Source of the DNA: Tenericutes bacterium MZ-XQ
Lineage (GTDB): Bacteria; Bacillota_I; Bacilli_A; Acholeplasmatales; Acholeplasmataceae
DNA: 64,000 bases
Direction of reading: 5' to 3'
Assembly: GCA_002838205.1 (NCBI GenBank)
Contig: CP017950.1
Coordinates: forward strand, 62,001-126,000
Every line of letters starts with the position of its first letter. Positions within the stretch are counted from its first letter, which is position 1. The notes beneath the pieces were generated by a model that was not told where the DNA came from, searched no databases, and worked only from the letters and a program-made list of their open reading frames with translations. The position numbers and the translations under genes are program-made. Shown here in pieces: positions 51,933 through 61,658 of this stretch.

Positions 51933-51945
51933 AATAGTCAAAGCT
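51800..51945 (-). ncRNA. Candidate bridge-RNA region of the IS110 element
   Basis: Non-coding end upstream of the transposase. A long-range stem is formed by CACAG-AT-TTCTTATTT (51838-51853) and AAATAAGAA-CTGTG (51904-51917), 14 pairs with a two-base bulge, enclosing a 50-base loop with an AGCGTCAAGCGCT element. Bridge RNAs of IS110 elements come from this end; those of IS1111 types come from the other. Position and structure fit, but guide loops were not verified. Confidence 0.5.
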
Positions 51946-52050
51946 ATATATAAATGACACAAATCCACAGTGCTTAATTTAATTATAACAATAGAAAGAA
52001 AGGAAGTTATACTCTAACTATTATTACAGTTTTGAGTATACAAGAGAAAT

Positions 52051-53334
52051 ATGAAAAAGTTAGTTGTTTTATTTTTTGCAGTTCTTTTAACATTTTCATT
52101 AGTAGCTTGTGGTAAAGAAGAACTAAGTGAAGTTGAAAAAATTATTGCAGAAGCAGAAAATATGACTTTGGAAGAATTGTTTGACAAAGCATATGAAGAG
52201 TCAAGTAGTGCAACACTTGAAGGTATTGGTAATTCAAGTCGTGGAGCTACAGCTGGTGAAGCATTCGTACTTGCGATGAAGGAAAGACATCCTGATTACA
52301 CAGGAAGCATTAGTTGGCAACAACCAAAAGAAAATTCAATTTTCACAATGTTAGAAAGCGACTATAATAGTCCAAACCCTATTTTCTCAATGACATTGAT
52401 TCAAGATGGTAGCCAAGTTCAAAGCAAAATGATTGATACTGGAATATTAAGAAATTTTATTCCTAAAGATTGGCGTGAAGCAAATGGTGTTGATGTTGAT
52501 AATGATGGTCAACCATTAACACTTCAAACATTAAATAAAGTTTTCATGTTTAACAATTTAGGAACTAACGTTTATGATAATGTTTGGGATTTTGTTAAAG
52601 AAGGTGAAGCACCTATGTTTATGGGTCTTGACTCTGAACCAGTAGGATTTAACTTCTTACTGATGTTAACAAAACCTGAATATGCTAAAGTTGTTAAAGA
52701 TGCATTTGATGCATTAGACGCTACTGAAAAAGCATATTTCCAACCTATAGTTGATGGTTTAGCTGCTAAAGCTACTGATCTTAACTTAGATGCAAACGGT
52801 AAATACGCGTTAGCATGGATTAAATTATGGACTGAACAAATCAATGTCATGACTGATGATGGCCCAATCATGTCAGAATTAGTTAAAACATCAGCTGTTG
52901 ATGAAACAGGTTTATTAGTTTATTCAAAACTTCGTTCAATCGAAGAAACTGAAACTTCATCTAAAAACAACGTAACAGTTGCAGCTTATCAAGATGCATT
53001 TGAAGGTTTTGGTGGATTTGGTTACAAACACTTCTTACAAATCCCTGATACAAGCCCACTTCCTTGGACCGCAGCTGCGTTTATAGCATACATGGTTACA
53101 ACTGAAGAAGGATTCCATCCTTGGGGTAAAGATATGGGTGGTTATAGTGCTAATCCAACAATTAGATTAGACCATTCACAAGATGGTTATGTTGACGGTG
53201 TTAACACATTCCCAGTTAAAAACGACTTAGGTTATGACTGGTGGGTAGGCACTGGTAAATTAATTATTGAAGATCCAATTTATGCTTCATCTACAGCATT
53301 TACAGTTGGAGAATGGATTTCAAGTTTAGAGTAG
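52051..53334 (+). CDS. ABC transporter substrate-binding lipoprotein (type 2, iron/polyamine-like)
   Basis: 427 residues with a lipoprotein signal peptide (LTFSLVACGKEE). The mature part has the type 2 periplasmic-binding fold used for ferric iron, phosphonates or polyamines; no substrate-binding residues can be assigned with confidence. The next gene is the permease, 38 bases on. The ATPase gene expected for such an operon is absent. Ribosome site is weak (AAGAGAA). Confidence 0.85.
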   Translation: MKKLVVLFFAVLLTFSLVACGKEELSEVEKIIAEAENMTLEELFDKAYEESSSATLEGIGNSSRGATAGEAFVLAMKERHPDYTGSISWQQPKENSIFTMLESDYNSPNPIFSMTLIQDGSQVQSKMIDTGILRNFIPKDWREANGVDVDNDGQPLTLQTLNKVFMFNNLGTNVYDNVWDFVKEGEAPMFMGLDSEPVGFNFLLMLTKPEYAKVVKDAFDALDATEKAYFQPIVDGLAAKATDLNLDANGKYALAWIKLWTEQINVMTDDGPIMSELVKTSAVDETGLLVYSKLRSIEETETSSKNNVTVAAYQDAFEGFGGFGYKHFLQIPDTSPLPWTAAAFIAYMVTTEEGFHPWGKDMGGYSANPTIRLDHSQDGYVDGVNTFPVKNDLGYDWWVGTGKLIIEDPIYASSTAFTVGEWISSLE

Positions 53335-53372
53335 AATTATAAATATTTAAAGCATAGCATGGAGGCAATTGT

Positions 53373-54947
53373 ATGAATGAAATAAGAGCACAAAAAAATA
53401 AAATTCTCAAAAACAAAATTAAAACTTTTCTTCAAAAACCTGAACATATTATTTTAGTGATATTTGGTGTCTTATTAACATTAGTAACAATTGTCCCTAT
53501 GCTCACGCTTTTAAATGATACCTTCCTGATTAAACCAGGAAGTTATTCACAGTTTGTAACTGGTAGAAGTAGTGGGTATACATTTGTTAACTGGGTTGAT
53601 TTATTTGCAGGAGATATTTCTCGAGCAAATTTATATGATCCAATGAAAAACAGTATACTTCTTGCGATTTTTGCAAGTTTCGGAGCAATTTTGTTTGGTG
53701 GGATATTTGCTTACTTGATAACTCGAACAAATATTGCTGCGAAAAAATACTTAAGTGCAATTTTTATTTTCCCTTATATTATGCCACAATGGACACTAGC
53801 AGTTATTTGGCAAAATCTTTTTAAAAGTAATGCTGTAACTGGTGGTTCTGACGGTGTTTTCGCTGCGTTCTTCGGTATTGATATGCCAAATTGGTGGGTT
53901 GTTGGCCTATTTCCATCAATCTTGATATTAGCAATCCATTATGCACCATTTGCATATATACTCATTGGTAGTATCTTTAGAAATATGGATTCTAACTTGG
54001 AAGAAGCTGCAATCATTATGGATACGCCTAAACCTAAAATGTTTTTTAAGATCACATTACCGATGGTTTATCCAGCAATTCTTTCAACAGTATTATTAGT
54101 ATTTGCGAGTTCAATGGGTAGTTACCCAGTACCTCATTATCTACAACTAGAAACGCTAGCGACTAGATATGTCTCTCTAGGTGTTAGAAGAGCTGGTCAA
54201 AATAGTATTCTAGGTGTATTAATGATGTTATTTGGAGTTTTAATCCTAATTATCAATCATAGAAATACAAAAAGTAGAAAAAGCTATACCACAGTTACTG
54301 GTAAGTCAGGTCAAATTAGTTTAGTAAATGTAGGTAAAGTTTTAAAATATGTTATTCCTGCTGTATTAGTGTTTATAACATTCTTTACATCTATTTATCC
54401 AATCATCGCATTCGCACTTGAAACATTCTTACCTAATCCAGGTGACTATAGTTTCATCCTTCATGGTGATTGGGATTCACTCACATCAAAATGGTGGGTT
54501 CATAATAGTATGGAAGAAGTCGGTTTATATGGCCAAATGGGTATTTTATATAACAATACAATATGGAATGGCTTTAAGGGATCAATTATAGTTTCATCAT
54601 TTGCAGCATTATTTGCTGGAACGTTTGGGTTGCTCATTGGTTACTCTGTAAGTCGTAACCGAAGAAACAAGTTCGCTTTATATGTTAATAATATGGCGTT
54701 TCTACCATACTTATTACCTGCACTGGCGATGGGGATTGCGTTTTTCACCTTTGGGTCTGCATTAGGTATATATGATACATTCTTATTAGTTATTATAGCG
54801 GGTACGATAAAATATATTCCATTTGCCTCACGAAGTTCGCTAAACTCTATGATGCAAATCAGTCCTGAAATTGAAGAATCAGCAATGATTTTGGGTATAC
54901 CTTGTTCCTTTAGACATTTAAAACCACTCGCTTTCTTGTTAGTTTGA
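53373..54947 (+). pseudogene. Two-domain ABC permease (FbpB/ThiP-like), C terminus missing
   Basis: 524 residues with two permease halves, each about six TMs. The first EAA loop (LEEAAIIMDTPKPKMFFKITLPM) is complete. The second breaks off just after EIEESAMILGIP, where the loop and two last TMs should follow; instead there are 14 unrelated residues (CSFRHLKPLAFLLV) and a stop. The break lies near 54900-54947, against the convergent, also truncated gene at 54939. The permease is thus probably non-functional, and its ATPase gene is missing too. GGAGG precedes the ATG. Confidence 0.85.
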
Positions 54948-55682
54948 TTTTAATATGTCTATTCTAATTCTGTCTAACTTATTGTAGCCTATCCAAATAT
55001 TTAAAAATATATTAAGCGATATAAATTCTCCAAACATTTTTAATCTATGAGAGTTTATCATCTGTCTACTTTGCTTGTATGCTTGTTTAAATGACAACTG
55101 ATCGATTGTATATAAGTTTAGACTAAAGCTAGTTTCAAAAAACAATATGACTAAAAAGCCTATGATAGTAAACACAGCAAGTTTTAATAAAGGATATTGA
55201 TTAAACTGCTCAACTATTTGAAGTGGAAACGAGATTGTTGAGTATATACCGGCCAAATGAATTAATTGAACAGTCATAAATAATAAAAATGCAGGAAAGA
55301 TGACGAACACATGATATCTCTTTAAGACGTGATAAACTCTTTTTAACCCCAAAATTAATAATTCTTTTAAATTCAAAAACTTTTCATGATAGCCATAATC
55401 GTATAATATGGATAAAAAAATGAGTTCTATAACAATATAAATTGAAAGCAAAGTAATCATTAATAATAAAAAAGATATTGTTAATGGGTTCAATAAATGG
55501 GATAAAATGTATTGATTTGTGATATACGAAAATCCCGATAGCTGTATCGAAAAATTAAATAAAAGGCGGGCAAGCGGGAAAATAATGAGTAAACCTAAGA
55601 CATGATATGAAATTTCAAAATAGAGTAATGTTCTAAGATTATAAGTGAGTGTTTCATAAACTTGTTTTAAAGTTTTCTTCAT
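54939..55682 (-). pseudogene. GDPD-type membrane domain protein, probably lacking its catalytic domain
   Basis: 247 residues with about six TM helices. It resembles the N-terminal membrane domain of membrane-bound glycerophosphodiester phosphodiesterases (LVILFFETSFSLNLYTIDQL, FKQAYKQSRQMINSHRLKM is the loop that precedes the last TMs). In intact proteins more TMs and a C-terminal GDPD catalytic barrel follow; here the frame ends in a hydrophilic tail (LDRIRIDILKSN) overlapping the broken permease. Both are best explained by one rearrangement joint. A free-standing membrane protein is possible but less likely. Confidence 0.65.
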
Positions 55683-55759
55683 AATACCGCCTTCCCAAAT
55701 GTATGCCTAGTATAACATATCTAAAAAACCAGATAAAACCATTTGAACTGAGCATAACG

Positions 55760-55789
55760 AAAAAAAGACTAAGATTAAAGTCTTTTTTT
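55760..55789. terminator. Bidirectional-type terminator
   Basis: AAAAAAGACT/AGTCTTTTTT stem with seven-base loop, between the PfpI-like gene and the GDPD-like gene. Confidence 0.83.
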
Positions 55790-55806
55790 GTGTCTTACAG
55801 ATAGAA

Positions 55807-56313
55807 TTATGCCAAATAGTTTAAGATTGCCTTTAAAAAAGCAGGTAGATCTTTAGGTGTTCTTGATGTAATATAGTTATCATCTACAGCCACTTCTTGA
55901 TCTACATAAGTTGCACCTGCATGAACAAGATCATCTTTGATTGAATAATAACCTGTTAATGTCCTGCCTTTTAAATCGCAAGCAGAAGCCATCATCCATG
56001 GTCCGTGACATATTGCAGCAATTAATTTTTTTTCATGACTCATTGCTTTCACAAAGTCTACTGTTTCTTTTGATCTTCTCATGTGATCTGGAGAGTAACC
56101 ACCAGGAATGATCACAGCTACATAGTCTTTTGATGAGACATCTTTTGACGCCACATTACTTACTGCTGGTGCGTTGTGTTTACTTTTGTAAGTTTCATTT
56201 GCTTTTGCACCAACCAAATCCACATCAAATCCAGCTTCTTGTAACCTAAAATAGGGATAGAATAACTCGTTATCTTCAAAGTAATCTGCAACCAATATTG
56301 CTATTTTTTTCAT
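55807..56313 (-). CDS. DJ-1/PfpI family protein
   Basis: 168 residues, cytoplasmic. The nucleophilic elbow with cysteine is AAICHGPWM near residue 105, and the Glu near the N terminus (DYFEDNELFYPYFR) completes the active site of PfpI/YhbO-type proteins, which are stress proteins with proposed protease or deglycase activity. Start at 56313 follows AAGGAGATG; an in-frame upstream extension of 27 cysteine-rich residues has no ribosome site. Confidence 0.93.
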   Translation of the reverse strand: MKKIAILVADYFEDNELFYPYFRLQEAGFDVDLVGAKANETYKSKHNAPAVSNVASKDVSSKDYVAVIIPGGYSPDHMRRSKETVDFVKAMSHEKKLIAAICHGPWMMASACDLKGRTLTGYYSIKDDLVHAGATYVDQEVAVDDNYITSRTPKDLPAFLKAILNYLA

Positions 56314-56457
56314 ATAAACATCTCCTTTTTGTTCACCTTTATTATATGCCTCTAAGCAGCACATGTAAAATCTTATACAACAAGTTTGTTTCATAAAGCA
56401 TAGAGAAAATGTATAATGGATATATGGCTAGCAAATAACTTGCTAAAGGAGTATGAA

Positions 56458-57984
56458 ATGAGAAAAATATTATTATATGTCATCATCTTAAGTTTTTTAA
56501 TGATGATTATGAGTTGTGAACAAATTGACTATCCATCCTTATTTCAAAACATTTCTGAAGAAATAGATGCTTCAGTTCCAAAGACTGTTAATAATGATTT
56601 TGATCTACCTAGTTATACGAATGTTGAAGTGACTTATGAGCTCAATGGTCAATCTTTTGAAGGCGCATATAATTATGTATCACCGTTTTATGATCAAGAT
56701 ACTAAATTGGTTTATCAGATCAAGAAAAACGATCAGATATATGAAGGATCTATTGATGTTAGATTGTTAGCAGACGATTCAGGAGAAAACAACTATGAAC
56801 TACATCTATCACTTCCTGAGTCAGTAGAAAATGTTACAAGAGAAACCTATATGCAAGCCTCTGTGGTTGCAAAAAGAAATCGTAATGGCGTTGAAGAAAT
56901 CGAACTAGACACGATAGCAGCTCAAATTAGAGGTAGAGGTAATTCTACTTGGTTTAGCTATCCAAAGAAACCATTCAGGCTAAGATTTAATGAAAACACA
57001 TCAATTTTTGGCATGCCAGAGGCTAAAAATTATGTTTTACTTGCAGAGTATGCAGATAAATCTTTAATGAGAAATACAATCGTTCATAAACTATCTAGTT
57101 TATCTGATGTCCTGCCTTATACCTTAGAAACAAGATTTGTGGAACTTTATATCAATACAACCTATATGGGGTTATATGTATTGACAGAACAAGTTGAAGT
57201 TCATAAAAATAAGCTTGACATAGAAAGCATTGCTGGAGTTGCTGATACAGGATATTTACTTGAACTTGATATGCGTTTTTTTGATCAATCCATTGAACCA
57301 GGTTATGACTGGATTGTTGTAAATGGAATTCCTTATGAGATTAAAGATCCCGATGTAGATGAACAAGGGTTCACTTCAGTCCATACAGATTTTATGTTTA
57401 ATTACTTAAAAGAAGTTGATGAAGCATTACTTAATAAAAGTGGTTATGAAGCATTAATCGATATCGATGCATTTATTGATTATTTTATTATTCAAGAACT
57501 TGTAAAAAATGTCGATGTCGGTTATTCCAGTGTATTTTACATGAAAGAAGCAGGAGGTTTGTTACAACCTGGTCCACTTTGGGATTTTGATTTCGCAATC
57601 GGAAATGCAGATTATATTGATTATGGTCCAGAAAATTTCTATGGCATGAAAGCATATAAAAATAGATTATTCAAACTCATGATGGATATTCCTGAAATTA
57701 GAGAGCAATATAGAATCAGGTTCCACCAATACTATTTAGATCAACTACCTAAATTATATAAAATGATTCCTATACTATCGGCATCTATAGATGAACAAGC
57801 GAACGATAATTTTGCAAAATGGCAGATATTTGATCAATATGTGTGGCCGAATCCAATAGAAATCGTTGAAGCAAACTCATTTGAAAAACAGATCTCATAT
57901 ATTGAAAACTATTTGAAAGATCGTGCAGATTGGTTGTTATCTGCAATGAATACCGATGATTATTATGAAGGTATATTTGAATAG
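56458..57984 (+). CDS. CotH-family protein kinase-like lipoprotein
   Basis: 508 residues. The signal peptide ends in lipobox IMSC, so the protein is anchored outside. CotH kinase domain: IRGRGNSTWFSYPKKPFRLRF near residue 160, LLAEYADKSLMRN, YMGLYVLTEQVEVHKNKLDI and GPLWDFDFAIGNADY with catalytic aspartates. CotH in Bacillus phosphorylates spore-coat proteins, but this organism shows no spore genes; CotH homologues commonly sit beside VTC and DUF4956 genes, as here (60.2-61.6 kb). Start after AAGGAG. Function at the cell surface is inferred. Confidence 0.92.
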   Translation: MRKILLYVIILSFLMMIMSCEQIDYPSLFQNISEEIDASVPKTVNNDFDLPSYTNVEVTYELNGQSFEGAYNYVSPFYDQDTKLVYQIKKNDQIYEGSIDVRLLADDSGENNYELHLSLPESVENVTRETYMQASVVAKRNRNGVEEIELDTIAAQIRGRGNSTWFSYPKKPFRLRFNENTSIFGMPEAKNYVLLAEYADKSLMRNTIVHKLSSLSDVLPYTLETRFVELYINTTYMGLYVLTEQVEVHKNKLDIESIAGVADTGYLLELDMRFFDQSIEPGYDWIVVNGIPYEIKDPDVDEQGFTSVHTDFMFNYLKEVDEALLNKSGYEALIDIDAFIDYFIIQELVKNVDVGYSSVFYMKEAGGLLQPGPLWDFDFAIGNADYIDYGPENFYGMKAYKNRLFKLMMDIPEIREQYRIRFHQYYLDQLPKLYKMIPILSASIDEQANDNFAKWQIFDQYVWPNPIEIVEANSFEKQISYIENYLKDRADWLLSAMNTDDYYEGIFE

Positions 57985-57985
57985 A

Positions 57986-58019
57986 AAAAATCCCATCTCC
58001 TAAGAGGTGGGATTTTATT
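57986..58019. terminator. Bidirectional terminator
   Basis: AAAATCCCAtCTC/GAGgTGGGATTTT stem between CotH and the convergent small gene. Confidence 0.88.
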
Positions 58020-58305
58020 ATAGGAACATTATAAAACTTAGAGCAAGCCCTATCAGTGCGGGTATATGTGCAATAGAGAGTTTGATCAATGTTGATGTGA
58101 ACTCTTTTTTTAAATATCTGTGATTTCTGATGATTAAAATGGAAAAAAATATAGATATTAGCGCACCGATACCAAATCTTAAAACAAGACCTGTATAGTC
58201 AGTAAACGTGTCTCTGTTAAAAGCGATGAGGGTTAAAATAAGGGCATAATTAAAAACAGTCATATATGCAACTGCATAAAATATAAGTCTTTCATTTTTT
58301 CGCAT
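58018..58305 (-). CDS. Small three-TM membrane protein
   Basis: 95 residues, three hydrophobic helices (about 8-28, 40-60 and 74-94). AAGGAG precedes the ATG. No family recognised. Encoded against the CotH-VTC direction of transcription. Confidence 0.7.
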   Translation of the reverse strand: MRKNERLIFYAVAYMTVFNYALILTLIAFNRDTFTDYTGLVLRFGIGALISIFFSILIIRNHRYLKKEFTSTLIKLSIAHIPALIGLALSFIMFL

Positions 58306-58520
58306 TTGGTTTCTCCTTAATTATTTAAAATTATTACAACATGGTTCATAAGGTTTATATTTTTTTTCGTATCTGAATTGAAATTGAAATAAAAATGTTA
58401 TACTAAAAATATAAGGTTTGAAGTAAAAAATATTTCATCAACAAAATAAATATATGGATATAAAAAGGATGCCGTATGCGACACCCTTTTATATATAAAT
58501 AAAAACATATGGAGGAAAAT

Positions 58521-60050
58521 ATGGAATTGTATGAGATATTCACGCATTTATTACTCACACTAGCAATGTTGTTAGTTGTCGTATTAATTGCGCGAAGTGT
58601 AGTGGCAGGCTCTAAATATTCACCAATTCTGATTATTGTAGTATTCGGTTTAACTTTAGGAATGGTATTAGAGGTCAGTGGTCTTGCACAACCAGGTTTG
58701 GCAGAATTTCCGATTGTTGGTCTAACGGGAGGCACCACAATCATTGCTTTAATTGCAACTTTTTTTACAGGTGGACAAAAACTCAGAAATACATTTTGGA
58801 AACCTAAAACACCAAAAGAAGATGATGTTGTTTTAAATGAAGAAGAGGTAATACTAGGTACTAAGGGAACCCAGTTAATCTTTTTAACTAGAGCGTTCTT
58901 TATTTTGATTGGTATCGTCTCTTTATTTAACATTATCTTTCCTTCTGGAAGTGTGCTTGATGAATTTTCACCATTACTTGCATTTTTCGGTATTGCTGTT
59001 TCTATCATACTTATTGATAGTAAAGCAAAGATTGATAACAAACGTGTATATATATTTAGAGGTTTAGTTGAAATTATTGTGATCTTACTTGTGTTGGTTT
59101 TAGGTAAAGTCATCGCAGGTGCTGTTGAACCTCTAATTGCATTGCCACAAATATTTTTTGCAATGCTTATATCAAGTGGTGCTGGTATGTTCTATAGCGA
59201 TTGGCGTCCAGGTCCTACGATGAGAGCTTTACTGTTTGGGGGTATTCCAATCGTATTAGCTGGTGTTTTCATCGTTGGTGGGACTAGATTACTTGAAGCA
59301 TTTACATTAGATGGTATGTTACAAGTGATGGCTTATGGGTTCTTTGGTCAATTATTCTGGATGTTTGTTGGTATTAGTTTACTTGTTTTCTTAGGAAAAT
59401 CGAATCATGTAGATATACTTGCGCCTGGGATGGCTGGAAGTTTATCTCATAGTGGGTTAACTGGTGCATGTACAGCAGGAGATATTGGAGAAGTTGCGAA
59501 AGAAAGAGCTCCAATCATGATCAACATTCCATTTTTTGGACATTTATTTGTGTTTACAATTTTAGCGATCAGTGTTTCAAGAGGAAGCCTATTAGTGATT
59601 CCAGGATTACTTGTTGTTGCACTTGGTATTTTATTTACATATTTTGCTATTAAAACACTGAGACATGCAAAAGGTGAAGAAAGACAAGAAATTAAAGGTT
59701 TAATATTGTTTTCTATTGGCTGGCAATTGGTTGCTGTATTCGGAGGGTTTACGTTACTTCATTTTGCAGGCATGGATTTAGAAAGTGCTGCCATGGCAAA
59801 TAGTAGTGCTATATCTCATTTTGGATTGTTTGCTGCAGTTCAAGGTGGTATGTTTGATTCGGTGAATACTGCGATTAGTTCACCAGGATTAATTAATTTC
59901 ATTTTTGCGATGCCGTTTTTAATCCATCCACTTGTGTTTGGTATGTTTGGTAAAGCCATGAGTGATAATGGCAAAATGCCTACAAAAGCACTTGCAGTAC
60001 TTGCGATCAGTGGTATTGTTGGTGTATTTATTAGTTTAGTTTTCTTATAA
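58521..60050 (+). CDS. Polytopic membrane protein, transporter-like, family not recognised
   Basis: 509 residues with about 12-13 hydrophobic helices. Glycine-rich re-entrant-like segments (LTGGTTIIALIATFFTGG; GSLSHSGLTGACTAG; SHFGLFAAVQGGMF) and a polar loop near residues 90-115 (LRNTFWKPKTPKEDDVV) suggest a secondary transporter or channel. Start at 58521 because GGAGG at 58511-58515 serves it; the ATG at 58509 overlaps that site. Single gene closed by a strong terminator, lying between CotH and VTC. No substrate can be proposed. Confidence 0.78.
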   Translation: MELYEIFTHLLLTLAMLLVVVLIARSVVAGSKYSPILIIVVFGLTLGMVLEVSGLAQPGLAEFPIVGLTGGTTIIALIATFFTGGQKLRNTFWKPKTPKEDDVVLNEEEVILGTKGTQLIFLTRAFFILIGIVSLFNIIFPSGSVLDEFSPLLAFFGIAVSIILIDSKAKIDNKRVYIFRGLVEIIVILLVLVLGKVIAGAVEPLIALPQIFFAMLISSGAGMFYSDWRPGPTMRALLFGGIPIVLAGVFIVGGTRLLEAFTLDGMLQVMAYGFFGQLFWMFVGISLLVFLGKSNHVDILAPGMAGSLSHSGLTGACTAGDIGEVAKERAPIMINIPFFGHLFVFTILAISVSRGSLLVIPGLLVVALGILFTYFAIKTLRHAKGEERQEIKGLILFSIGWQLVAVFGGFTLLHFAGMDLESAAMANSSAISHFGLFAAVQGGMFDSVNTAISSPGLINFIFAMPFLIHPLVFGMFGKAMSDNGKMPTKALAVLAISGIVGVFISLVFL

Positions 60051-60075
60051 AAGATACTTAAAATAAATAGCTATA

Positions 60076-60107
60076 GGGTGTTAGATTTAATCTAACACCC
60101 TTTTTTT
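60076..60107 (+). terminator. Intrinsic terminator
   Basis: GGGTGTTAGAT/ATCTAACACCC, perfect 11-bp stem, three-base loop, seven T. Confidence 0.95.
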
Positions 60108-60184
60108 CTTAAAATCGGCAAAAGAAATTGGTTTCCATAATAGAGATTATCATATATAATGGTATAGAGGAGGTAAAATTAATC

Positions 60185-60928
60185 ATGCAAAATTCAATTT
60201 TTAATAGATATGAGCGAAAATATTTATTAACGAAAAAACAAAAAGATGAACTATATACCTTCTTAAAAACATACCTTGTTGAGGATCCTTACTCAAATGA
60301 GGGAGCTTATTACACAATTTATAACATTTATTTTGATACACCAGATTTTTCGATCATTAGAAACTCAATTCAAAAACCAGTCTATAAAGAAAAGCTAAGA
60401 CTTAGAAGTTATCAAGCACCACTTGAAAATGATGATTTAGTTTTCTTAGAAATTAAGAAAAAACATCGCGGGAAAATCAATAAAAGAAGAGTCACTTTAA
60501 CATATCAACAGGCTAGAGATTTCCTCGAACATAAGCAAATGCCTAATGTATCAACATATATTGATCAACAGATATTAAATGAAATCAGATATTTTATAGA
60601 TGTTCATCAAGCAAAACCCGGAGCATTTATCAAATATGATCGTATAGCGCTTATGTCTCCTGACGACCAATTAAGAGTTACATTTGATCAAGATATCTTA
60701 TTTAGAAATCAAAATATATCTTTAGATGATATCAAAGGAGAACGTGTATTATCTAATCAAGACTACTGGCTGATGGAAGTTAAAAGTGAAGATAATTTTC
60801 CGTTTTGGTTAGCGAGAAAATTGTCTGAATATCAGCTATATAGTCAAAGCTTTTCGAAATATGGAAAAGCATACCAAAAATATTTATTAGGAGGAACAAC
60901 CGATGATTACATCCTTTATCACTATTGA
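60185..60928 (+). CDS. VTC-domain protein (polyphosphate polymerase-like)
   Basis: 247 residues of the VTC/CYTH tunnel-fold family: RYERKYLLTKKQ near the N terminus, RLRSYQ, FLEIKKKHRGKINKRR, and a late LMEVKSEDNFPFWL. These basic and acidic strands line the catalytic tunnel of VTC4 polyphosphate polymerase. Bacterial stand-alone VTC proteins are usually paired with DUF4956 membrane proteins, as here (26-base overlap). Start at 60185 follows GAGGAGG. Activity is inferred from fold. Confidence 0.92.
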   Translation: MQNSIFNRYERKYLLTKKQKDELYTFLKTYLVEDPYSNEGAYYTIYNIYFDTPDFSIIRNSIQKPVYKEKLRLRSYQAPLENDDLVFLEIKKKHRGKINKRRVTLTYQQARDFLEHKQMPNVSTYIDQQILNEIRYFIDVHQAKPGAFIKYDRIALMSPDDQLRVTFDQDILFRNQNISLDDIKGERVLSNQDYWLMEVKSEDNFPFWLARKLSEYQLYSQSFSKYGKAYQKYLLGGTTDDYILYHY

Positions 60929-61589
60929 CATACAACCTTTGACATTAACAGGCATCCTTTTGGTTTTAACGACATCAACAATTTTAGGGGGTCTTATTAG
61001 TTTAGTCTATGTTCTAACACATAGGAAAACAGTGTATGATCAATCATTTAGTATGACATTGTTTTTAATGCCTGTTGTGATATCTGTTATTGTGTTACTG
61101 ATATCTGATAATTTAGCAAGAGCGTTTAGTTTAGCTGGTGTATTTACTTTAGTAAGATTTAGAACTGCTATCGCAGATTCAAGAGATATTACATATATTT
61201 TAAGTACAGTAGGAATTGCTTTAGCATCAGCAATGGGGCTTATAGGTATCGCTATTATTATCACTATATTTATAAGTGTATTATTATTTGGACTACATTT
61301 TTTGAGACTAGATAAAGATTCGACTAGTCACTCTAAATTAAAAATCATCATTCCAGAGAACTTGAATTATGCCAATGCATTTGATGATGTATTTAAAAAG
61401 TATGTCATGAGTTATAAACTCCAAAAAGTTAAAACTACTGATTTTGGTACAATGTTTGAACTAACATATCTGATTAAGTCAAAACCTGATATCAATCAAA
61501 AAGCTTTTTTAGATGAGTTGCGTGTTAGAAATGGCAATTTATCCATCACTTTAACAAGCGACTATGTCTCAGTTGTTAGCGATCTGTAA
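60903..61589 (+). CDS. DUF4956 membrane protein
   Basis: 228 residues: about four TM helices in the first 130 residues with conserved loop RAFSLAGVFTLVRFRTAIAD, and a C-terminal soluble domain (about 140-228). DUF4956 proteins are nearly always encoded with VTC-domain proteins and are proposed to translocate or anchor the polymer. AGGAGG lies inside the VTC gene before its ATG. Confidence 0.93.
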   Translation: MITSFITIDIQPLTLTGILLVLTTSTILGGLISLVYVLTHRKTVYDQSFSMTLFLMPVVISVIVLLISDNLARAFSLAGVFTLVRFRTAIADSRDITYILSTVGIALASAMGLIGIAIIITIFISVLLFGLHFLRLDKDSTSHSKLKIIIPENLNYANAFDDVFKKYVMSYKLQKVKTTDFGTMFELTYLIKSKPDINQKAFLDELRVRNGNLSITLTSDYVSVVSDL

Positions 61590-61658
61590 TTTTTATGATT
61601 ATAAGAGTTTATCTTAAATTTAATATATGCTATCATAATTTTAAAGGGGTGTTTTTTT

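Noticed and set aside
50518-54947. IS110 insertion as direct cause of the permease truncation
   Set aside because: The element lies upstream of an intact substrate-binding gene, 3 kb from the joint, and neither of its ends is found at the break.
58403-59113. 236-codon frame on the minus strand
   Set aside because: It is antisense to the start of the well-supported membrane protein gene at 58521 and has no ribosome site or protein-like motifs.
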